Below, one piece after another: positions 33,501-41,645 of a stretch of 64,000 nt of DNA. Source of the stretch: Proteobacteria bacterium DTSAM18 (GTDB lineage Bacteria; Myxococcota_A; UBA796; GCA-2862545). The stretch is from NCBI GenBank assembly GCA_028767165.1, contig JARACJ010000002.1, positions 310,001 through 374,000 of the forward strand. Direction: 5' to 3'. Position numbers and translations under genes: made by a program. The notes under the pieces are model-generated. The model had not been told where the DNA came from. It ran no database searches and saw only the letters and a list, made by a program, of their open reading frames with translations. How positions within the stretch are numbered: position 1 is the first letter of the stretch; every line of letters starts with the position of its first letter.

Positions 33501-35377
33501 AGATGGGCTTCGACGGGGAGATCGAGCGGGAGCCGGTGAAGATGGCGCTGACGGCCGATCAGACGGGCAAGCTCGGCATGGACGTTGGCGACGGCACGGA
33601 GTCCTGGCTCACGGTGGATGGCATGGTGCCCCTCGACATCGACCTCACCCGGGAGACGGCGGACTGGGTCACCGGCCCGATGGACGTCCGGTTCGGTGGA
33701 CAGGGCATGCCGCTCAAGGTGCTGACGGCACCCTTCCCGAGCGTCTACGCGGATGCCGGCCGGCTGTCGCTCTCCGGTGCGCTGGAGGGGGAGCTCGGCA
33801 GCATCGTGCCCTCCGTGGAGCTGGCCGTCGAGGACGGCGACTTCATCGTCGAGGACCTTGGCCTGCGGTTCCTCGATACCCACGGCACCGGACGCGTCGT
33901 CCCCACCGCAGACGGCCTGCGGCTGGAGGCGCAGGGCTGGGAGGCCAGGACCCGCCCGGTGGCCAGCTACGTGCGGGCCCAGGAGCGCTCGGCCCGATCG
34001 TTGCTGCGGATGGACGCATCGCTCGATGTGTCCCAGGAAGGCCTCGGTGCCGTGTCCGCCAACATCGAGATGGACGATGCGTGGCTCATCGCCACGGACG
34101 CCTACCAGATCCAGACCGCCGGCAGCGTGTCGGTGCAGGGTGAGCTTCCCAAGCTCGAAGCCACCGGCGACCTCTCGCTGACCCAGGGAGAGGTGAAGCT
34201 GAACCTCGCCGAGCTCACCGGCGCGACCGGCCTCGTGCTCGACGACGATCTGGTGGTGCACCGCACCGTCGACTCGGCGTTGGCCGCCGAGCGCCTGGCG
34301 GAGAAGCAGGCCGAAGAGGAGCAACCCACCCTCGTGGAGGAGCTCGACGCGAAGATCACCCTCAACCTGAACCGCTCGCTGCAGGCCCAGGTGATCCTGC
34401 CGCTGCTGAGCGGACTCGGGGAGTTCGGTGCGGCGGTGAGCCAGATCGACCTGAGCACCCGCATGGACGGGGAGCTCGAGGTCACCATCGACGAGGGGGA
34501 GGTCAAGGGAGTGGGCAGCCTCGAGACCATCGGAGGGGAGCTGAAGGTCCTGAACGCCCGCTTCGGCGTGGACACCTCCACCATCCGGTTCTTCGGCGAC
34601 ATCACCGACCCCGAGCTCGACGTGAACGCCTCGATGGAGGGCGACGGCATCGACATCAAGCTCACCGGCACCGCGATGGACCCGCAGCTCGCGCTGTCCA
34701 GCGCCGATGGTGCGTCGGACGCCCAGCTCTTCGCGGTGCTGTTCACGGGCCGCTCGCCGGACGAGCTGAACGCGGATCAGGGGCAGGCGGCGGCGCAGGC
34801 CGTGGGCGACCTGCTCCTCGGTGGGCTGCTGGCCAGCGTGAACCTCGGCAACGTGTCCATCGACACCGACGGCTCGGTGCAGGTCGGGGTGCCCGTCACC
34901 CGCAACGTCTACTTCGAGGGCATCCTGTCGCCGGCCGCTGGACCCCAGGACAACACCTTCCAGGCGATCATCGACTGGTCCATCATCCCCAAGTTCGTGC
35001 TGTCGGCCGGCTTCGGCAACCAGGTCTCCTTCGCCGAGCTGGTCTACGAGTACAGCTTCTGGGGCCGGCACTACCTCCCTCCCGGACATCTCCCGGACCG
35101 GCCCCGCTACAACCGGGTGGAGAAGCAGCTCGAGAAGGAGGAGGAGGCGCGGCGTGCAGCGGAGGCCGAGGCGCGCGACGCTGTCGAGACGCGCGACGAG
35201 GAGGCCAGGCGCCGTCGTCGGCGGGACAAGGAGAAGGAACGGGAGGAGGAGCGCCAGGAGGACGAGACGGAGACCCTCGAGGAGATCCGCGAAGACATCC
35301 TGGAGTCGCCCGATCCGGAAGACGACGACTCCTCACGGGCGCCGACCCAAGACGACGAAGGGCCCGCCCCGGGATGA
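30554..35377 (+). CDS. tamB: TamB/AsmA-like translocation and assembly protein with charged coiled-coil tail
   Basis: A 1607-residue protein with an N-terminal membrane anchor (VLLAGVGVIGLALVVAI), a very long beta-rich body of short repeats (VDL, LDG, GxLxL motifs) typical of AsmA-like lipid-transfer grooves, and a C-terminal TamB (DUF490) domain at about 1360-1500 (GELKVLNARFGVD, FFGDITDPELDVNA, LTGTAMDPQLALSS, LFAVLFTGRSPDEL). Unusually the domain is followed by about 85 residues of Glu/Arg-rich coiled coil and acidic tail. The TTG start at 30554 overlaps the tamA stop (TTGA) and has GGGGAGG just upstream; no other start fits. It likely bridges inner and outer membrane to TamA. Confidence 0.88.
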   Translation: MSEPRRHRCGKATRVLLAGVGVIGLALVVAIDPILTAVGRGVLGGMLQEGWTVSDFRVDVGFRGIRVRDFAFIAPDGHPEVGADDVMVRLAPFSVFSGTVEVHEVRLGGGFVDFTSDDQGLRFPRAFPPPKPEKEKERPKPYKGLPIGFEVAKVDVDVPLVRIANQDGQAGLEIWGVTLDSAVDLVKNEPLIDTTGLAFRAEFIKPLEGPFQVIGDADFHGDHVTAADLQVELLGSQLVLDGIWQLVGQGTDMDLTLERLDVDALSPMMGDALAGVYTGALHLDGNLRGLGLVGTLDGEENGTVTFQEGSAVCIGGDGERCGSTVLPTDQTGPGAVRWKVDLLTDQFAVEKLIPPVVGPLVLDGHIQARGGGTSYPDGIVVEDGRIDGQGLDVFGLPFRDAHGSFELHRGLVRGTDLDVTAIGGTARGAATLDLVGGALGGDFRGVVDLSMLADLGVEDLYGRGPFRARVDGNVLEDGTPIHVAGQVQVRQGGVGRDITADVVEGPFDVDYRDGHVKVVGDWQATGAAAYGAEAEQLSVPGLVVDVGEAVDIQGSGFTPVLTYGGFIVMDAVEAPFHFRTEGGHLSLDATATLADHDLSGLQGDQGALSFTLRDDDADVELALQRDDYTWVAVKGGHLDLATTTISADLLRLQLDAEKVIESTSPVSFRVAEAGIADADIHLALPEGSLDVTGDLGGEGPLDGTVVLSDVGLAGLSPLYPEDLANLTGTVDLDLTARGTAASPDLEGDLTLAGVTLDETLAGLDAEMAFGWRDDQAVVDLAAGREGQRRILLHGELPVEGGLLSPTVEPTAPLLAELTLEGLDLERLARLLPSTPLPTGVLTGHMVVTGPLVEPDMTLDLGGDVRLFGIPEVVTLDIEGALTGTDFTLRGDLHDEEDVHFADLDARAQVELRKVLGPALGADPDDPDLMVGDWVRTPELDLVLSDLQVEPVVHRFLPYLEMAGLLDANVAVRGEVMRPDVVVQMGFDGEIEREPVKMALTADQTGKLGMDVGDGTESWLTVDGMVPLDIDLTRETADWVTGPMDVRFGGQGMPLKVLTAPFPSVYADAGRLSLSGALEGELGSIVPSVELAVEDGDFIVEDLGLRFLDTHGTGRVVPTADGLRLEAQGWEARTRPVASYVRAQERSARSLLRMDASLDVSQEGLGAVSANIEMDDAWLIATDAYQIQTAGSVSVQGELPKLEATGDLSLTQGEVKLNLAELTGATGLVLDDDLVVHRTVDSALAAERLAEKQAEEEQPTLVEELDAKITLNLNRSLQAQVILPLLSGLGEFGAAVSQIDLSTRMDGELEVTIDEGEVKGVGSLETIGGELKVLNARFGVDTSTIRFFGDITDPELDVNASMEGDGIDIKLTGTAMDPQLALSSADGASDAQLFAVLFTGRSPDELNADQGQAAAQAVGDLLLGGLLASVNLGNVSIDTDGSVQVGVPVTRNVYFEGILSPAAGPQDNTFQAIIDWSIIPKFVLSAGFGNQVSFAELVYEYSFWGRHYLPPGHLPDRPRYNRVEKQLEKEEEARRAAEAEARDAVETRDEEARRRRRRDKEKEREEERQEDETETLEEIREDILESPDPEDDDSSRAPTQDDEGPAPG

Positions 35378-35388
35378 GGCAGGCCCTT
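35358..35388. terminator. Bidirectional terminator overlapping the tamB stop
   Basis: AAGGGCCCGCC (35358-35368) and GGCAGGCCCTT (35378-35388) pair with one mismatch around a 9-base loop; the tamB stop lies in the loop region. The A-run on one side and T-run on the other suit termination in both directions, between tamB and the convergent gene ending at 35406. Confidence 0.65.
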
Positions 35389-35405
35389 GAGGGATGCGGC
35401 GGGGA

Positions 35406-35975
35406 TCACTCCTCGCCGGCTTCCTCGCGCTGCTCGGGCTCGATGTGCACGTAGGTGTAGCTGGCCTCGCCCTCGAAGTCCTTGCCGGGCTTCCAGTTGG
35501 CGTCGAGCACCTCGGTGATGACCCACATGAGCATGAGGACCTTGAGGGCCTCGTTCCTGTCGAGATCCTCTTCCTCGCCCTCGGGCTCGGACATCAGGGC
35601 CATGTAGGCCTCGTCGAGGATGTGGGCCTGGGCGCGGGGCACGGAGCGGAAACGCTCGGCGAAGCCGTCGTCGAGGGGGAGCACCTGGCCGAGGAGCTGC
35701 TGCACCTTGGTGGCGGCCTCGTTGACCTGGGCGTGGGTGGCGGACTTCAGGCGGCCACCGGCCATGTCGAACATGCGGGCGATGACGCCGGTCATGTACA
35801 TGGACACGCCCACGGTGGCGGGGGCCATGTGCTCCTGGTTCTTCTGCACGAACCGGGTGAGGCGGCGCTGGTCGCGGAGGACGCGCTGCAGGGAGACCTG
35901 CTCGTCGGCGATCTGCTCGGCGATCTGCTCGGACCAGGCGTGGATGACGTCGCGGGGGATGAGTGCGTTGGACAT
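35406..35975 (-). CDS. Conserved-looking helical protein of unknown function
   Basis: A 189-residue protein, mostly predicted helices (WSEQIAEQIADEQVSLQRVL, in part EQIADEQVSLQRV; GVSMYMTGVIARMFDM; RNEALKVLMLMWVITEVLDA), with an acidic C-terminus. There is no signal peptide and no recognised domain. The start at 35975 follows a GGAGG ribosome site; longer frames upstream lack one. It sits 55 bases downstream of the retropepsin-like gene on the same strand, so they are probably one transcript ending at the terminator inside tamB's 3' end. Confidence 0.7.
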   Translation of the reverse strand: MSNALIPRDVIHAWSEQIAEQIADEQVSLQRVLRDQRRLTRFVQKNQEHMAPATVGVSMYMTGVIARMFDMAGGRLKSATHAQVNEAATKVQQLLGQVLPLDDGFAERFRSVPRAQAHILDEAYMALMSEPEGEEEDLDRNEALKVLMLMWVITEVLDANWKPGKDFEGEASYTYVHIEPEQREEAGEE

Positions 35976-36030
35976 GGTGCCTCCAGTGGCCGGGGCAGTA
36001 ATCCAGATCACAGGCGGGTGCGAGCCCGGA

Positions 36031-36954
36031 TCACCACCAGCCGTCGACGAGCCTGTACTGGTAGCGGCCGGGGCACTGGTGGGGCGGCAGGCGCATCGAG
36101 GTGTGGGACGTCATGCCCGGGTCGGCGCCCTCGATGTCGAAGCGGGTGGAGAAGTCGCCGCAGGTGACCTCGACCGTGCCCCTCTGGATGGGGCGCTGGG
36201 ACTCGTTGGTGAGGCTGATCGTGGCGGTGGCGTGCTGTCCGCGGCCCCGGACCCGCATGCCCATCTTCGTGAAGAGCTTCAGGTCGAGGTGGCGGGAGAC
36301 CTGCTCGCGGACGGTGAACTCGACGACCCGGTGGTCGGCGTCGATGGCCATGTTGAACATGCCGGTGACGTTCAGGCCGAGCAGGCCGACGTCCTCGCCG
36401 GAGGAGCAGTCCTCGCACTCGGTGACGGCGACGCCGCTGATCTCGATGTCGCCGAGCCAGACGGAGTCGACGAGCAGGGCGCGGGCCTGGCGCTGGCCGT
36501 TGGCGGTGTTCATCGTGAGGACGGGGGCGTCCTTGGGGATGGCGATGCCCAGCATGTCGATGACCGAGCGGGGCAGGGTGGTGTAGGTGGTGCCGGTGTC
36601 GAGCATCATGAAGGTCTCGACCTCCTTGTTGCCGTGGCGGAAGACCACCGGGATCGACAGGCGGCGGCCGGAGCCCTCGTAGGGCAGCTCGATGGCGTGC
36701 TCGACGGCCTCCTCGGTGAGGTTGGCGGCGGCGGCCATGAGCTCCTCGGTGGGGTCGACCCCGGGGGAGACGGCCAGGTCGGAGACCGGCGCGGGGGCCG
36801 TCTCGATGGGCAGTGGCGTCCACAGCATGCCCACGGCGGCCAGCCACAGGGAGATGGCGCCGAGCTCGCCCCACGGCCGCGGGACCCGGCGGACTGCGAG
36901 GAGCAGCAGGACCGGGAGGATGGCGAGCCAGAGGTAGGGGGAGGTGGGGGGCAT
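36031..36954 (-). CDS. Membrane-anchored retropepsin-like aspartic protease
   Basis: A 307-residue protein. Two N-terminal membrane helices (about 5-22 and 30-46) are followed by a retropepsin-like domain: the catalytic DTG lies at 119-121 in FMMLDTGTTYTTL, with the later hydrophobic-Gly motif GLLGLNVTGMF about 75 residues on. Such single-domain proteases act as dimers. The C-terminal 70 residues form an extra beta-rich region with cysteines (VEVTCGDF, PPHQC). Orientation suggests an extracytoplasmic catalytic domain. Substrate unknown. It lies just upstream of the helical protein gene at 35406-35975. Confidence 0.8.
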   Translation of the reverse strand: MPPTSPYLWLAILPVLLLLAVRRVPRPWGELGAISLWLAAVGMLWTPLPIETAPAPVSDLAVSPGVDPTEELMAAAANLTEEAVEHAIELPYEGSGRRLSIPVVFRHGNKEVETFMMLDTGTTYTTLPRSVIDMLGIAIPKDAPVLTMNTANGQRQARALLVDSVWLGDIEISGVAVTECEDCSSGEDVGLLGLNVTGMFNMAIDADHRVVEFTVREQVSRHLDLKLFTKMGMRVRGRGQHATATISLTNESQRPIQRGTVEVTCGDFSTRFDIEGADPGMTSHTSMRLPPHQCPGRYQYRLVDGWW

Positions 36955-37020
36955 TCCTTCTTATAGGTCGGGAACTGGGAAGGGTTGTGTCCCTTCGTGT
37001 CTGGGGAGGGGCGCGCGGCC

Positions 37021-37570
37021 GCGCTGGCGACGGGCTCTGCTTCGTCGCTTCACGGGTCGTGTACAGAAGTACACTTCCCCGCTTGCTCCTTGCCGAGCCC
37101 GCCGCCAGCGGGGCCGTGCTTGGTGGGTTGGTTCTGGCGGGGCTTCGCTGGAATTGCTTTCGCGTTTCGGGCCCCGTGGCGGGGCGGTCGCGCGGGCCCC
37201 ATGGCGGCACCGATTCTTCGTCGCTCTGCTCCTCGCCTCGGCACCACCCTGGTGCCCGCGCTGGCGGTGGGGATCTGAAGACTGCGCGCGGCGGGCGTGG
37301 CGGACCGCTCGGCTTCGTCGCTTCGGCCCTCGCGTACAGAAGTACGCTTCGGGCCTTGCTCCTCGTCGAGCGGTCCGCCCCGCGCGCCGTGCTTGGGGTG
37401 ATGGGTCAGGCGGGGCTTCGCTGGGATTGCCTTCGCGTGTCGGGCCCCGTGGCGGGGCGGTCGCCCGACCGCCTTGGCGGCGCCGATTCTTCGTCGCTGC
37501 GCTCCTCGCCTCGGCACCACCATGGTGCCCGCGCTGGGGTTGGGGGGCTGAAGGTCGGGGGTCGCAAGAG
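37021..37570. repeat. Tandem 273-bp repeat carrying long covarying hairpins
   Basis: Two imperfect copies in direct orientation are offset by 273 bases: GTACAGAAGTAC at 37061 and 37334, GGGGCTTCGCTGG at 37139 and 37412, CCGATTCTTCG at 37210 and 37483. Each copy begins with a large inverted repeat. In copy 1 the arms 37022-37037 and 37095-37110 pair at 15 of 16 positions; in copy 2 the arms 37299-37311 and 37367-37379 pair perfectly but with different bases. Inner stems also differ in a compensated way (TGTAC/GTACA versus CGTAC/GTACG around an AGAA loop). Frames on both strands stay open through the repeat but give Arg/Ala/Pro-rich sequences with no similarity, so it is treated as non-coding. 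Confidence 0.8.
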
Positions 37571-37624
37571 CCTTGGGGTTCATCGAGGGGGGCCGTGGCC
37601 GATCGGGCGTCGGGGAGGTCGAAC

Positions 37625-38707
37625 ATGGGGATTGTTGCCGCCGTGTTGTCGGTCGCGCTGGTGATCATGTCGTGGCTGCCGGCGTGGCGGGCCGAGTGGT
37701 GGTGGGTCCGGGCGCTGGACTTTCCGCGGCAGCAGATCCTGGGGGCGCTCCTGGCGGTGCTCGTGCTGGACCTCGTCGTGCTCGAGCTGTTCCGACCGAG
37801 GAGCTGGGTGATCGTCGGGCTCGTGTTCGTCAGCATCGGATGGCAGGTCCGGTGGGTGGGGCCGTACACGAGGCTCGCCGGCAAACAGGTGGCGTGGGCG
37901 GACGATGCGGGGGCCGACCGGTCGTTGGTGCTGCTGTCGACCAACGTGCTGACCCCCAACCGCGACGCGAACGCGCTGGTGGCGCTGGTGAAGCGGCTCG
38001 ACCCGGACGTGATCCTCACCATGGAGACCGACGCCTGGTGGGAGCAACGGCTCGAGGTGCTCGAGAAGGAGTACCCCCACGTGGTGAAGGAGCCCCTCAG
38101 CAACCTGTACGGCATGCACCTGTACTCGCGGCTGCCGCTGTCCGGGACGTCCGTGGAGCACCTGGTCCAGGACGACGTGCCCTCCATCCACACCATCATC
38201 GAGCTGCCGGGGGGCCATCGGGTGCGCGCGCACTTCCTGCACCCCGCGCCGCCTTCGCCGACGGAGAACCCCGAGTCCACCGAGCGAGATGCGGAGCTCG
38301 TGATCGTCGCCCGCAGCGTGGCCGAGGCCGACCTGCCCGTGCTGGTGGCGGGGGACTTCAACGACGTGTCCTGGTCGGAGACCACCCGGCTGTTCGTGAA
38401 GCTCAGCGGCCTGCTCGACCCCCGGGTGGGGCGGGGGCCCCACAACACCTACCACGCGGAGCACCGGATGATGCGGTGGCCGTTGGACCACGTGTTCGTC
38501 AGCGAGGACTTCACGGTGGGGCGGTTCGAGCGGGTGCGGCTGCGGGGCTCGGACCACTTCGCGCTGGTGACCCGACTGGTGCTCGACCCCTACACGCCCG
38601 GCGAGGCGGAGGGGCTGAAGGCGAAGCCGGAGGATCAGGCCTGGGCGGAGGAGAAGGCGGAGAAGAAGGGGGTGTCGGAGACGGACGTGCCTGAACCGGA
38701 ACGGTAG
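37625..38707 (+). CDS. Membrane-anchored endonuclease/exonuclease/phosphatase-family protein
   Basis: A 360-residue protein with two or three N-terminal membrane helices (within residues 1-75), then an EEP-fold domain: LLSTNVLTPNRDA, DPDVILTMETD (metal Glu), VLVAGDFNDVSWSET, RWPLDHVFVSEDF and GSDHFALV, covering all catalytic positions. EEP enzymes cleave phosphodiester bonds in DNA, RNA, phosphoinositides or sphingomyelin; the membrane-linked bacterial form (YafD-like arrangement) probably acts outside the cytoplasm. It ends in a charged tail rich in Glu/Lys. The start at 37625 gives a normal membrane N-terminus; the frame is open farther upstream through the repeat but that part looks artefactual. 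Confidence 0.85.
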   Translation: MGIVAAVLSVALVIMSWLPAWRAEWWWVRALDFPRQQILGALLAVLVLDLVVLELFRPRSWVIVGLVFVSIGWQVRWVGPYTRLAGKQVAWADDAGADRSLVLLSTNVLTPNRDANALVALVKRLDPDVILTMETDAWWEQRLEVLEKEYPHVVKEPLSNLYGMHLYSRLPLSGTSVEHLVQDDVPSIHTIIELPGGHRVRAHFLHPAPPSPTENPESTERDAELVIVARSVAEADLPVLVAGDFNDVSWSETTRLFVKLSGLLDPRVGRGPHNTYHAEHRMMRWPLDHVFVSEDFTVGRFERVRLRGSDHFALVTRLVLDPYTPGEAEGLKAKPEDQAWAEEKAEKKGVSETDVPEPER

Positions 38708-38736
38708 GTTCCCGTGGACGGCCGGCTGACGATCCT

Positions 38737-38875
38737 CCGCCAGAACGTTGTAGCGTAGGGGTCCTGCTTGCTGGGCCCGTCCCCCGACGCCGACCCGCGA
38801 GAACACCATGTCGCCCCAACCGAATCCGACGGGGTCGGGCGCAGCAAGCAACACCCCTACACATCGTTCTGCCGG
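38737..38875. repeat. Inverted-repeat element (about 139 bp)
   Basis: The outer arms CCGCCAGAACG-like (38737-38747) and CGTTCTGCCGG (38865-38875) pair almost fully. Inside them GTAGGGGTCCTGCTTGCTG (from 38755) is a near reverse complement of CAGCAAGCAACACCCCTAC (to 38860). The right half closely resembles 42398-42443 (shared CGGGCGCAGCAAGC and CCCCTAC). It looks like a non-autonomous palindromic repeat without coding capacity. It fills most of the gap between the EEP gene and the CARDB-like gene. Confidence 0.6.
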
Positions 38876-39024
38876 TTGGCCATCGGGGACGGGCGAGGCG
38901 AGTAGCGCCTGTAGGATTCGATGCCCATTAGTGGCTGCCCATTTGCGCAAGTTGATGAGTCCGTGACCGTGTAGCGCGTGTTCCTCCGGCATGGTGATCC
39001 CGTCTGTAGTGGAGTACCGATTAG

Positions 39025-40174
39025 ATGGACATGCCATTCCGAGCAATGTGGGGGGGGGCTTCTCCTCAGCCTCATTGCGCTAGCAACCGTTGGAAGTGAC
39101 ACCAGCGGTGCGGACGAACCGGCGGTGGCCGTCGATTTCAAGTGTGGTGGCGCGGTGACCCTGGTTCATGCTGAGGTGACGGGCATCCAATTCCAGCAGC
39201 TCTCTGATGGATTCCCCATCACCTGGTACCAGCTCAGTGTGGTCGAGGAGATTGGTGCAACGTCGCACTCGGCCTCTCAATTGATGATGCCAGGGGGCGA
39301 GCTAGCGGGAGGTGGTCGAATGCTCGTGCCGCACTACCCTCGACTGATCGTGGGAGACAAGATCATCGCCTCGGTGGTTTCAGCGGATGTGTATGGAACA
39401 GGTCGTGTTCGCTTGAGAGACGCACATGCGTCTCTGTACCTCCAGAATTCTGGCGCAACCGACGGTCTGTATCGACCATGGTGGGTGGTGCCTGACGGTG
39501 GAAGTGCAGGTCAGGACACCTCGGATACGGGACGTGATTTCGATGATGGCGTGCCGGGCCCCGCGACGGAGGTTCCTCCTGTGGAGCGTGGGCTGACGGC
39601 TGGTGAGCTCAAGAATGCTGTATCCTGTAGCTGCCAGGATCCTGATGTTCCGTATCCCGGCATCAACTACACGGTTGCTTCTGTTGTTCAGCAGTTGGCG
39701 ATGACGAGCGGTGTCACCGCAACAAGCTCTCCTCTGCCGATGGTTGGTCTCTTTGCGTTGGGAGACGAGCAGGGGGGTGAGGAAGGCGAAACAGTCGAAC
39801 TGAGAGGACTGGAGATCGAGGTCGATCGAGGAGACTGTGTACCGTTGGAGAAGCTTGCAAATTGGTCTGTCGTTCTTCATTCCTCAGGCACTTCAAGGAC
39901 AAACAATGTACGCGTGGATTGGGAGTTGTCCCCTGATGATGATTGCGACGGATCGGATCATATCGTGATCGGCACGAACGGCGGTATTTCGCTGGGTGTG
40001 CTCAGTCCTTTCAAGGTCCAGCGGGATTCAATGTGCGTACCTCCACCTGCAACGACCCTGAGTCCGGGCATGTATCGGGTGTGTGCCCGCGTGGATCCGG
40101 ATGATATCCACGCGGAATTTCAGGAAGACGACAACGTGGTCATGTATGATCTTGAATTCGAGATTGGACTGTGA
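39025..40174 (+). CDS. Secreted CARDB-like protein whose start codon and body are separated by a G9 tract
   Basis: The body frame is open from a GTG at 38978 but that start has no ribosome site and gives an odd N-terminus. An ATG at 39025, preceded by GGAG, begins a normal signal peptide but is out of frame with the body by one base; the shift falls in a run of nine G (39050-39058). With eight G the product would begin MDMPFRAMWGG and run into LLLSLIALATVGSD, a good signal peptide. The mature part has an N-terminal beta-rich domain and, at about residues 270-380, a CARDB-like domain (NNVRVDWELSPDDD, DHIVIG, LSPGMYRVCARVDPDD, FQEDDNVV). GC content is lower than in neighbouring genes. Either slipped-strand switching or a sequencing/assembly error explains the run. 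Confidence 0.7.
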
Positions 40175-40944
40175 TGGAACCTGTACGTGCCTTGAGCGTC
40201 GTGTGTCTGCTGTTGTCCGTTTCGGGCCTATCCGCCTGCTTTGGGCGAGCACCGGATTCCTGCATCTCGCCTCACCATCGGTATCTGGTGAACCTTGATG
40301 GGCGTGACATCCCGACGAACACCCGGATTGCCCAGGTGGGAGCTGCCTGGACCCGCTCAACGGAGATTGAGCAACCAGAAGGTCTAGTGGATAGTAGAGA
40401 TTTCGATTCTGGTGAGTATGCTGAGCCACCGATCAAGAGCAATGATCCTTCTACAGACCATTTTGGACTCGGTCTCAGGAAGTTGTTCGGCAATGACACG
40501 AATGATGGTGAGTGGATTGAGTTCACCGTCCAATACGAAGGGGCAGTTACCTGGATCCAGCCGGCCACCGCGTTGGAAGATGGCAGATACCGTGCTGACG
40601 ATGCCCGGGGTGTGGGAACGGGTGTGTTCATCGTGGATGGTCACGTACAAACCGCGCCGCCAGGCGAGCCTACGATCACCTACGGTGGCTTTGAGGAGGG
40701 CGACGGGCGTCGAAAACACGCCGTGGTCGAGGCGGACGACGCGATGGCGGTCAGCGTACGGGTGATTCGCCGCGGCGAGGAGATCGCCGTAATCTCCGGT
40801 GGCCTGGGCATGGAGATTCCCCTGTATGGCAATTGCGGAGACAATCTCAAGATTGGTCCGGGAGACGAAGTGCAGGTGCAGGTCTGGTCGATGGCGGGGC
40901 AAGGGGGCGGTTGGATCTCCATGGGAGAGATTCCCAAGTTCTAG
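40174..40944 (+). CDS. Lipoprotein of unknown function
   Basis: A 256-residue lipoprotein (signal ending LSAC). The ATG at 40174 overlaps the stop of the CARDB-like gene (TGATG), so translation is coupled. The mature part is beta-rich (EFTVQYEGAVTWIQP, GVFIVDGHVQ, VSVRVIRRGEEIAVISGG, DEVQVQVWSM) without a recognised family. Like its upstream partner it has a lower GC content than the chromosome average of the window. The stop codon shares the palindrome CTAG (40941-40944) with the stop of the convergent DUF1992 gene. Confidence 0.7.
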   Translation: MEPVRALSVVCLLLSVSGLSACFGRAPDSCISPHHRYLVNLDGRDIPTNTRIAQVGAAWTRSTEIEQPEGLVDSRDFDSGEYAEPPIKSNDPSTDHFGLGLRKLFGNDTNDGEWIEFTVQYEGAVTWIQPATALEDGRYRADDARGVGTGVFIVDGHVQTAPPGEPTITYGGFEEGDGRRKHAVVEADDAMAVSVRVIRRGEEIAVISGGLGMEIPLYGNCGDNLKIGPGDEVQVQVWSMAGQGGGWISMGEIPKF

Positions 40945-41291
40945 CCCGGCATGAACGGCACCTTGCTCGCCGTCAGGTGGCGGCCGGCGGTCTGGTGCAG
41001 GACGGCCAGGCGGATGGAGGCGTCTCGGAGCTCCTTGGACTCGGCCTCGGTGAGCTTGCGCTCGAAGGCGAGGAGGCGGAGTTCCTTGATACGGCGGCCG
41101 AGCTGGATCTCGAGGGGGACGTGGCCGACCATGCTGGCGACGCGGGCGGCCATGCGGTCGCCGCCGGGCTCGACCTTGACCCTGTCCTCGGGCAGCGGCT
41201 CGCCGGCGCCGGGCAGATCGTCGAACAGGCCGCGGGCGCGGGCTTCCTTGATGCGGGACTCGGCGAGGGCGTGAATCGTCGAGGGTTTCAT
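40941..41291 (-). CDS. DUF1992 (DnaJ-homologue C28-type) protein
   Basis: A 116-residue protein matching the DUF1992 pattern almost throughout: LAESRIKEARARGLFDDLPGAG at about 9-30, then the PLPEDR segment and a helical remainder. DUF1992 is the conserved domain of DNAJC28-type proteins; bacterial members lack the J domain and have no settled function. There is no signal peptide. It is transcribed toward the lipoprotein gene at 40174-40944 and the two stop codons overlap in a CTAG palindrome, leaving no room for a terminator between them. Confidence 0.88.
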   Translation of the reverse strand: MKPSTIHALAESRIKEARARGLFDDLPGAGEPLPEDRVKVEPGGDRMAARVASMVGHVPLEIQLGRRIKELRLLAFERKLTEAESKELRDASIRLAVLHQTAGRHLTASKVPFMPG

Positions 41292-41482
41292 GGGGCCTCC
41301 ATTCCAAGCCTATGCGCTGGGATGGCCCGTGGCGCGGGGGAGCGACAGGTTGTTGCGGGGCGGCCGGGGAGGCTGTGGTGTTCTGGGGCCCCGGCGCCCC
41401 GAGGGGCGGCCGTTCGTGTCGGTCGAAGCGGCGACGTCGGGACTCGGGGCGACGACCGGAGCGTTCCGGCGGGTCGGGGCCG

Positions 41483-41530
41483 GGGAGCCCCGAGGGGCTC
41501 CCGTACGTACGGGCGTCCCTTGGGGCGCCC
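41483..41530. repeat. Double-hairpin element, copy A
   Basis: GGGAGCCCC/GGGGCTCCC (41483-41502) and GGGCGTCCC/GGGGCGCCC (41511-41530) are two adjacent short hairpins separated by GTACGTAC. A second copy lies at 42287-42334 with compensated stem changes. It lies upstream of the DEDDh exonuclease gene, in a 350-base gap (41292-41645) with no gene. A related partial palindrome is at 41393-41411. Confidence 0.6.
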
Positions 41531-41586
41531 TGGCTTTGAATTGGAGATGATGTTCGGGTGAGGCGAGCTGGCGTTGCCTGGGTTTT

Positions 41587-41622
41587 CGGGCACGGGCGCG
41601 GGCACGGGTCCGGGCACGGGTT
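41587..41622. repeat. Hexanucleotide tandem repeat
   Basis: Six consecutive CGGGNN units (CGGGCA, CGGGCG, CGGGCA, CGGGTC, CGGGCA, CGGGTT) end 23 bases before the exonuclease start codon at 41646. The tract sits where a promoter or leader is expected and could vary in length by slippage. Confidence 0.5.
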
Positions 41623-41645
41623 TATGGTCGGAGGGGAGGTGTTCC

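Noticed and set aside
36944-37624. Upstream extension of the EEP protein frame through the tandem repeat
   Set aside because: The extension is Arg/Pro/Ala-rich and lacks a start with a ribosome site. A proper membrane N-terminus begins at 37625.
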